64,000 bases of DNA from Diadophis punctatus similis. Its lineage: Eukaryota; Chordata; Lepidosauria; Squamata; Dipsadidae. Below, one piece after another: positions 57,345 through 64,000 of this stretch (the first letter of the stretch is position 1; every line of letters begins with the position of its first letter). The DNA lies in the NCBI GenBank assembly GCA_023053685.1, contig JALIGW010000001.1, positions 54,991,359-55,055,358 of the forward strand, read 5' to 3'. The position numbers and the translations under genes were made by a program. Under the pieces are notes generated by a model. It was not told the origin of the DNA and did not search any database. It was given only the letters and a program-made list of their open reading frames with translations.

Positions 57345-57585
57345 AAGAGCTGAAGTGGTGCAGTGGTTAAATGCTGCGACTGCAGGCTGACTGCTAGTTC
57401 AGTAGTTCAGCTGTTCAAATCTCACTAGGCTCAAGGTTGACTCAGCCTTCCATCCTTCCGAGGTCGGTAAAATGAGGACCCAGATTGTTGGGGGCAATAT
57501 GCTGAACTCTGTAAACCGCTTAGAGAGGGCTGTAAAGCACTATGAAGCGGTATATAAGTAAAGTGCTATTGCTATTGCTATCCCG
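57345..57585 (+). mobile_element. Squamate tRNA-derived SINE within DIRS copy 2
   Basis: Contains GAGCTGAAGTGGTGCAGTGG, B-box-like TTCAAATCTC, TTGACTCAGCCTTCCATCC, GTAAACCGCTTAGAGAGGG and a GCTATT tail. It interrupts the DIRS reading frame after DDVIATIQ. Confidence 0.92.
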
Positions 57586-57599
57586 CCGGGGCTCTACCA

Positions 57600-57846
57600 C
57601 TCGCATTTACAACTAGCACTAGCACTTTACTTATATACCGCTTCATAGTGCTTTACAGCCCTCTCTAAGTGGTTTACAGAGTTCAGCATATTGCCCCCAA
57701 CAATCTGGGTCCTCATTTTACCGACCTCAGAAGGATGGAAGGCTGAGTCAACCTTGAGCCTAGTGAGATTTGAACAGCTGAACTGCTGAACTAGCAGTCA
57801 GCCTGCAGTCGCAGCATTTACCCACTGCACCACTTCAGCTCTTCGA
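57600..57846 (-). mobile_element. Second SINE of the same family, opposite orientation
   Basis: Nearly exact reverse complement of 57345-57585, with 15-25 bp of DIRS sequence (CCCGCCGGGGCTCTACCACT) between the two tails. DIRS sequence resumes at CGACGCGACTTGGACAGC. Confidence 0.92.
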
Positions 57847-57849
57847 CGC

Positions 57850-58834
57850 GACTTGGACAGCTTACTGTAAGTTCTGTGCTCAGTCTCAGCTCAATCTGCT
57901 GTCAGTCTCTCTTCCCCAGATCCCGGCCGCCTTGCAGGTGGGATTTGACAAAGGGTTGGCGCCCAATACGCTCCACAGGCACGTGGCCGCCTTATCTACT
58001 GTGCTTCGGCTGGACAATGTTCGATCTCTGAACCATCACCCTAGCGTCCGCAGCTTTCTGAGAGGTGCAGCTAATCTGAGGCCCCAGGTGGTCCATTGAT
58101 ACCCCACCTGGAATCTCTCGCTGGTTCTGCAGGCGCTCACATCTCTACCCTTTAAATCACTGAGAATGATATTGCTTTGATTACTGACCTTCAAGACTGC
58201 CTTCCTGGTGGCCATTATTTCGGCCAGGATGGTATCAGAATTGACGGTGCTCTCTGTGCGACAAGATCTGTGTCATTTCCACCAGGACCAGGTCGTTTTA
58301 CGCCTCGACTCTGCGTTTCTACCTAAGGTAAACTCCTGGTTTTACAGGGCCCAGGAGGTTATCTTACCGGATTTTTGCTCCAACGCAACTCATCAGCTAG
58401 AGCACCATTGGCATAAGCTGGATGTTCGGTGGGCCCTCAAGATTTACATTCGCCGGACGGTGTCATTCCGGAAGACCGAAGCGCTGTTCGTCTCCTTCCT
58501 CACCGCTTCCATGAGTCGCAAGGTTACATTGCAGACAATCAGTCGCTGGCTTAAGGCATGTATTGCTAAGGCATACGAGAGTCAGTCCAGACCTGTTCCT
58601 GGTGGAATTACCGCACATTCCACCCATAGCGCGGCCACCTCGGTGGCCTGTGCCACGCAGGCTTCTGTCAAAGACATCTGCAGAGCCGCTACATGGTCTT
58701 CATCTTCCATGTTTGTAAGACATTACAGTCTAGACTCTTTTGCATCTGCAGAGGCTGCTTTCGGCAGGCGGGTACTCCAGAGGGTTTGCGCTACTTCTCC
58801 CCTGGACCAGCCTTCTCCCGCCCTGAACAGTTGA
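57850..58834 (+). pseudogene. DIRS tyrosine recombinase, copy 2
   Basis: The long frame 58208-58834 matches the recombinase of the first copy: SARMVSELTVLSVRQDLCHF, AQEVILPDFCSN, GITAHSTHSAATSVACATQA, DICRAATW and FVRHYSLDSF. The first catalytic Arg (ARRVSEL) is Met here and the HxxR box is HSTH, so both arginines are lost although the Tyr remains. The N-terminal part upstream (57850-58207) has stops. Confidence 0.9.
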
Positions 58835-59281
58835 GCTTCAATTTTGCATTCAAACCACCCCTCGTTGAGTGTGTAAGCCAATCGTAAGGGTGAAATGCCC
58901 CTCTTTGAACCAGAAGTTGCTGGTTTGTGTGCAAAGCAGGACCTTTTGAGCCTTTGAAGTGTTTTGCATTTGCCATAGTTGGACTCTCCTTAGCAGCGCA
59001 CTGGAGAAGTACCATTGGCTTACCTGAACGGTCTTCTCTGTGCGCTGCGTGGAGAGTCCAAACCCTCCCTGGCTTCTCTGGCCCAGGGTCGCAGCCTTCC
59101 TTGGATATGTACTACATCGGATGCTTCTCTACGCCTTCATTTGAAAACTGACCAGAGTGGCAGATAGAGGGTGTACTTCATACAAATTAAAACTCAGTCC
59201 CTAGCAACCGACCAGAGTTTGTACCCATGTTGGACTCTCCACGCAGTGCACAGAGAAGACCTTCAGGTAAGCCAATTGTAC

Positions 59282-59572
59282 TTCTTTCAGATATTTGATA
59301 TAATATCATATACCCTCACAACTTCCTTTTCTAATGCTAAACACTTTCAGCTCTTTCATTCCTTGTTCATATAACATTGTTTCTAGGTCCTTTATCTTCA
59401 TTACTGTCTTTCTGTAAACCTTTTCCAATTTCTCTAAATCTTTCAAGTGTGGTGCCCGAATTGGATGTAATAAACAAAATAGAGTGGAGTCCATTTATTT
59501 TTTTCTTGCAGCCACACAAAACTGATGCCTCATATTAAATTTGTAGTCGCTTATTATTTCACTGTCTTTTTT
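59282..59572. other. Presumed intron, no recognised element
   Basis: Short unassigned stretch between the DIRS remnant and the LINE tail. Confidence 0.45.
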
Positions 59573-60545
59573 TTAGAATAGAATAGAATAGAATAGAATA
59601 GAATAGAATAGAATAGAATAGAATAGAATAGAATAGAATAGAATAGAATAGGAATTTTATTGGCCAAGTATGATTGGACACCCAAGGAATTTGTCTTGGT
59701 GCATATGCTCTCAGTGTACATAAAAGAAAAGATACATTTGTCAAGAATCATAAGGTACAACACTTAATGATAATCTGGGTACAAATAAGCAATCAAATCA
59801 TATTAGGAACCAGTTAATATAAATCGTAAGGATACAAGCAACAAAGTTACAATCATACAGTCATTAGTGGGAGGAGATGGGTGATAGGAACGATGAAAAG
59901 ATTAATAGTAGTGCAGATTCAGTAAATAGTTTGACAGTGTTGAGGGAATTATTTGTTTAGCAGAGTGATGGCGTTTGGGAAAAAACTGTTTTTGTTTCTA
60001 ATTGTTCTGGTGTGCAGTGCTCTATAGTGTCGTTTTGAGGGTAGGAGTTGAAACAGTTTATGTCCAGGATGTGAGGGGTCTGTAAATATTTTCACAGCCC
60101 TCTTTTTGACTTGTGCAGTATACAGGTCTTCAATGGAAGGCAGGTTGGTAGCAATTGTTTTTTCTGCAGTTCTAATTATCCTCTGAAGTCAGTGTCTGTC
60201 TTGTTGGGTTGCATAACCAAACCTGACAGTTATAGAGGTGCAGATAACAGACTCAATAATTCCTCCGTAGAACTGTATCAGCAACTGCTTGGGCAGTTTG
60301 AGCTCTCTGAGTTGGCACAGAAAGAACATTCTTTGTTGTGCTTTTTTGATGATGTTTTTGATGTTAGGTGTCCATTTTAGATCTTGTGATATGGTAGAAC
60401 CTAGAAATTTGAAGGTCTCAACTGTAGATACTGTGTTGTCTAGTACTGTAAGAGGTGGAAGTATGGGAGGGTTTCTCCTAAAGTCTACCACCATTTCTAC
60501 AGTTTTGAGTGTGTTCAGTTCCAGATTGTTCCAGATTGTCTTTTT
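59573..60545 (-). mobile_element. LINE (CR1/L2 superfamily) with (GAATA)n tail
   Basis: The minus strand encodes VDFRRNPPILPPLTVLDNTV, TFKFLGSTISQDLKWTPNIK and LPKQLLIQFYGGIIESVICT SITV, the C-terminal part of a LINE reverse transcriptase, ending near 60180. A 3' UTR of about 550 bp follows (matching 16081-16475) and a (TATTC)n tail, which is GAATA units on this strand at 59576-59650. Confidence 0.9.
59576..59650. repeat. (GAATA)n microsatellite
   Basis: About 15 perfect pentamers at the 3' end of a LINE copy. LINE-seeded AATAG-type pentamers are a known feature of advanced snake genomes. Confidence 0.97.
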
Positions 60546-61465
60546 TTTTTTACAAATACTGTTATCAACCTAGTTATCTGCTATCCTGTATCTGTGCATT
60601 TTTATTTCCTAAGTAAAAAAAGTTGTGCTTGTCTCATTATATTTAGGGTTGTTACTTTTGTTTCTCCAATTTATTTTGTTTCTATATTAGCTATCCACCC
60701 GATTCTGTATCATCTGCAAAATTTATAAACATTCCTTCTACTTCCTACGAACACCTCTTGAATCACTGTAGTTTCCTGGAATTTGTTTTTTCCTTACCCC
60801 ACACATGTGGCAGTTCCCTTATTGTGTTTTTAACAATCATAAACTTTAGTTCTGCATAACTGATAGATAGATATCACTGAACGAAACAGGACTTGTGTAG
60901 TGCTGCCTTTTCTGAAAGATTGTTAGCACTTTACCATCTTAATTGAACAATTAATACTTTTTTTCATATTTTTTTGAATATATCTAATGAAACTCTTTCC
61001 AAATATCTTTGAGGCTCAGATCATTAACATTCCTCACACATCTCTACAAGTGCTTAATCGGATATTTAATATCCAACCCTCATATGATTTAATTTAAAGC
61101 TCCTGTGCAGCTTACCCTGCTTTTACCAATCATGTTTTAACCAATCCTTTTTACATACAATCCATCGCATGGCAGCAATCTATAATCCAGCTAACTCAAA
61201 TCATGGTCCCATACAGCAAATATTTCCTTAGCTTATATAGCCATTCATTTGTAGTGTTTTTCTTTCCTAGAAAATAAGATTTTGACTTTATTGTGGATGA
61301 CTTAGTATCAAAGGGTGCAGAACACACATTCCATGTTAGGGAACATTAGAAAAGGGATTGAAAATAAAAATCATAGTATTACAAAATTATATTTGCACCT
61401 GGGACATTGTGTACCCTTCTAGTGGCCATAAATAAAAGAGCATCTAATAAAGCTGGGGAAAGTGC
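60546..61465. other. Presumed intron, no recognised element
   Basis: AT-rich. A possible acceptor at 61270 was examined for the next dynein exon and rejected. Confidence 0.45.
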
Positions 61466-62375
61466 ACAGCCAGTTTAGTGTAATGGTTAAGGTGCTGACC
61501 TAGAAAGCAGGAGCCTGAGTTCTTGTCAAGCACAAGTAAACAGGTACAGGGGTTGAGTTCAAAGTACTAAAGGTTTATTACATGCCACTATAGACAAGAT
61601 TCTGGTCTATTAATGGTCAAATCACCTGGCATGATGGTTCAATGATTAAGATCCTGAGTGTTAGATGTGGGCACGAAAGAAGGAGACAGATCCCGGGAAC
61701 AGTTCAGCACCTTTTATTTCCCTAGCTGTTAGCAATACGAACTGCCAGCAGGCTGCCAAGATCCCTCTTTTATGGGGATCTCTACAGCCTAGCCGGCCAC
61801 TGACAGTGATTTATTTGTCCCATCGCTAGATTATCCAATCAGCGGTGGCCATGCAAATCTGTGCTCCGTAGGGCCATATGTAACACTGAGCTTGTCAGTT
61901 GGAAAGCTGACAGCCCAGGTTTGAGACCCAAGCACTGCACAATGGGGTGAGCTCTTGTTACTCATGCCAGCTCTTGCTAACCTAGGAGGCTCTTTCAGCC
62001 AAGAATAAGAGATGAGCCTTGCCCCCTTTAGTCCATCATGACTGGACCGGGAAAACTTTTAAACCTTCATGGCTCTAGATATCAAATTGGCACTAGGTCA
62101 GCAAAATTTATGGGCTAAACGTGGATCTCATGTGACTCTGCAGTGATTCGAGATTGATGACGCATTTAATCCTGGTCTTGGGCTCAGCCTGCTCATCTGC
62201 TACAATTCTAGTCCTATCTTAGGCATGAAAGCCCCTAGGTGACTTTGGGCCAGTTAGGTTCCCATCTCATAGAGTGTTGTTGTGGGAAAAATAGGAAGAG
62301 GAATGAGCTTTATATAAGTTACTTATAAAGTAATAACAGTGGGATTAAATAATCTATAAAATAAAATAAATAAAA
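61466..62375 (+). mobile_element. tRNA-derived SINE relics, nested
   Basis: 61466-61540 (CAGTTTAGTGTAATGGTTAA) is a SINE head. Its apparent body resumes at about 62200 (CCTATCTTAGGCATGAAAGC, GTGACTTTGGGCCAGTTAGG) and ends with an AAATAAAATAAAT tail near 62375. Within the gap, 61635-62000 carries another tRNA-like head (ATGATGGTTCAATGATTAAG, GGTTTGAGACCC) that is itself split by the LTR at 61659. Confidence 0.65.
61659..61885 (-). mobile_element. Solo LTR inside a SINE
   Basis: On the minus strand it starts TGTTACATATGG and ends CCACATCTAACA, with a TATA-like CCCATAAAAGAGG and polyadenylation signal GGAAATAAAAGGTGC. Perfect 5-bp target duplications CTGAG flank it (61654-61658 and 61886-61890), and the SINE sequence continues across it. 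Confidence 0.92.
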
Positions 62376-62734
62376 ATAATCAGTATACTTCAAGGAGCTT
62401 TGTTTCTTTATCAGAAAAAGCTAGAACATTTGGAAAGTAGATGACTGGGGGAAACACTTGAGGTATTTAAAATCATCATGACATAGAGAAAGTAGATAGG
62501 GAGAAAAGTTTCCCCATTTCTCAAAATGCCAAGAACAAAGGTGGTCAGTGAAACTAATTAGAAGGTGATTTAGAAAAAAATACTTTGCATAGTGCATAAT
62601 TAATCTATGGAACTTATTTTAACAAAATATCATGATAGCCATAGAGAAATTAGATAAATTCATGAAAGACAAATTATCCAGGGTTACTACTTAGTGTTAC
62701 TTCCAGTCTGGAAATAGTGTGCTTGTAAATTCTG
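62376..62734. other. Presumed intron, CR1-like traces
   Basis: 62420-62700 has phrases reminiscent of a decayed CR1 3' region (GGGGAAACACTTGAGG, AATCTATGGAACTTATTTTA), but assignment is weak. Confidence 0.35.
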
Positions 62735-63133
62735 TGGCAGGGTTCCAAATAGCATCGAAAATCAAATCAGAGTCCGAGGCAAAGTATTCCTCAAAGTTCC
62801 AATTTATTAGCAGAGCCATGTTGGCACATCTGGGAGAAACCTGAATCTGAAGTCCCAGGGGTTTCTCCACCCAGTTGAAAGTTCAATCCCTTGTCCCCAC
62901 ATTGACCAATCTTCATCTGCCAACTTGGCAGCAACTTCCATCTCCTTCTGTGCAGGTGCAGAAGTGCGAAGAAAAAGGATTACCTTGACCATCTAGAAGG
63001 AATTTGTTATGGCTACATGCAGACATCCCTCATGTAAATGTCCCTCCCAAATTCCCACAGCTAAGAATACATTTTAAAATAGCATAAAGTGTGGCAGGCC
63101 AAAGACCCCAACTAAAATGGCTTCGGCCTGACA
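62735..63133 (-). mobile_element. Solo LTR
   Basis: On the minus strand it starts TGTCAGGCCGAAGCC and ends GGAACCCTGCCA, with a polyadenylation signal in GCTAATAAATTGG. The target duplication TTCTG is present on both sides (62730-62734 and 63134-63138). No internal sequence is attached. Confidence 0.85.
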
Positions 63134-63148
63134 TTCTGACTTTAGGGC

Positions 63149-63340
63149 AGTGGTTCCCAAACTTTTTCAGTCCACCGCCCCCTTGATGCTACAAACTCAT
63201 CCTCATTGCCCCCACCCCACCCCCTCAGGTGGGCGTGGCTTAGTGGTCAGGTGACCGGGTGGGCATGGCCAACTTGTAAAGTGTGGTGAAACTCACTTAA
63301 CAACGCTCTTGCTTAGCAACCAAAATGTTAGGCTGAATTG
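63149..63340. mobile_element. hAT-like left end, truncated
   Basis: CAGTGGTTCCCAAACTTTTT followed by CACCGCCCCCTTGATGC is a typical hAT-type terminus. GTGGGCGTGGCTTAGTGG-like strings follow. The right end would lie in or beyond the polypyrimidine tract. Confidence 0.6.
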
Positions 63341-63342
63341 TG

Positions 63343-64000
63343 GTCATAAGTCTTTCGTTCTTTCTTCTCTACCTTCCCACTTCTTTCTTTCTTTTTCTTT
63401 CTGTCGTTCTTCCTACCATCTTTCCTTTTCTTTCTTTTCTTTCTTTCTGTCTGTCTTCCTTCCTTCCTACTATCTTTTCTTTCTGTCTGTCTGTCTGTCT
63501 TCCTACCTACCATCTTTTTCTTTCTTTCTGTCTTCCTTCCTACCATCTTTCTTTCTTTCTTCCTCCCTCCCTCTTTCTTTCCTTTTTCTTTCCTTCTTCC
63601 CTCCCTTCCCTCCCTCCTTTCTTTTTCTGTCTGTCTTCCTTCCTACCTACCATCTTTCTTTCTTTTTCTTTTTCTTTCTTTCTTTCTTTCTTCCTCCCTC
63701 CCTCCCTCTTCCTTTCTTTTTCTTTCTTTCCTTTTTCTTTCCTTCTTCCCTCCCTCCTTTCTTTTTCTGTCTGTCTTCCTTCCTACCATCTTCCTTCCTT
63801 CCTTCCTTCCTACCATCTTCCTTTCTTCCTTTCTTTTTCTTCCTTTCCTTTTTCTTTCCTTCTTCCCTTCCTCCTTTCTTTTTCTGTCTACCTTCCTTCC
63901 TTCCTACCATCTTTCTTTCTCTTTCTTTCTATCTTCCTTCCTTCCTCCCTCTCTCTTTCTTTCTTTCCTTTTTCTTTCCTTCTTCCCTCCCGCCAGCTGT
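63343..64000. repeat. Long CTTT/CTTC polypyrimidine tract, reaching the window end
   Basis: About 650 bp of almost pure C/T on this strand, built from CTTT, CCTT, TCTG and TACCATCTTT sub-units arranged in a loose higher-order repeat. It is not complete within the window. Confidence 0.95.

Larger units (their letters stand above)
56925..59281 (+). mobile_element. DIRS element, 5'-truncated second copy
   Basis: It starts within the region after RNase H (ADMFATPLNIHLPRFFSRFP, compare 21010) and runs through the recombinase, an internal complementary region (58976-59075) and the right terminal repeat (about 59155-59281, ending CAGGTAAGCCAATTGTAC). Sequence differs clearly from the 17647 copy, so it belongs to another subfamily or is older. 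Two SINEs interrupt it at 57345-57845. Confidence 0.9.

Noticed and set aside
61270..61345. Possible next dynein exon after CTTTCCTAG with a DFDF-like string
   Set aside because: The frame demanded by exon U has an early stop, and the similarity to the conserved AAA1-AAA2 string is very short.
63328..63910. Lys/Arg/Glu-rich minus-strand frames
   Set aside because: Translations of the CTTT/CTTC tract.

Overview
This is vertebrate nuclear DNA: widely spaced short exons with GT/AG splice sites in AT-rich introns packed with transposable elements. The repeat mix points to a squamate reptile, most likely a snake. It includes CR1/L2-clade LINEs ending in (GAATA)n or (AATAAA)n tails, tRNA-derived SINEs, SPIN-like and OposCharlie-like hAT transposons, Penelope, DIRS and Ty3/gypsy elements. 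Species identification is inference.

The only host gene I can support runs on the + strand from 214 to at least 55486. I count 21 internal exons (3750 nt, 1250 codons) of an axonemal dynein heavy chain. They cover part of the tail, the linker and the first AAA+ domain (AAA1), with intact Walker A and Walker B motifs. Every exon-exon junction is phase compatible and no exon contains a stop, so the gene looks functional. Both ends are outside what I can see: no start codon or promoter is visible, and I found no exon after 55486. DNAH14 is my best guess for the paralogue, with moderate confidence.

Layout: 1-11800 holds exons A-E, with a GC-rich SPIN/hAT composite (1434-3177), a large microsatellite (5307-5611), a TA-flanked element (8909-9831) and a SINE. 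The 14 kb intron 11767-25785 is a transposon stack: a CR1 LINE inside a hAT, a LINE split by a GC-rich hAT-like element, a Penelope element split by a near complete 5.1 kb DIRS element, and a three-layer nest at 23310-25712. 25786-38114 holds exons F-H, with LINE relics, OposCharlie-like hATs and a deleted Ty3/gypsy element. 37924-55486 is the exon-dense part (H-U), with a 1.7 kb SPIN-like element carrying GC-rich cargo, small hAT elements and a solo LTR. 55487-64000 has no recognisable exon; it holds a second, broken DIRS copy with two inverted SINEs, a LINE with a (GAATA)n tail, two more solo LTRs and a long polypyrimidine tract.

The most unusual signal is that several unrelated non-autonomous DNA transposon families here carry GC/CpG-rich interiors, some with long inverted repeats and with palindromes matching the NRF1 recognition sequence.
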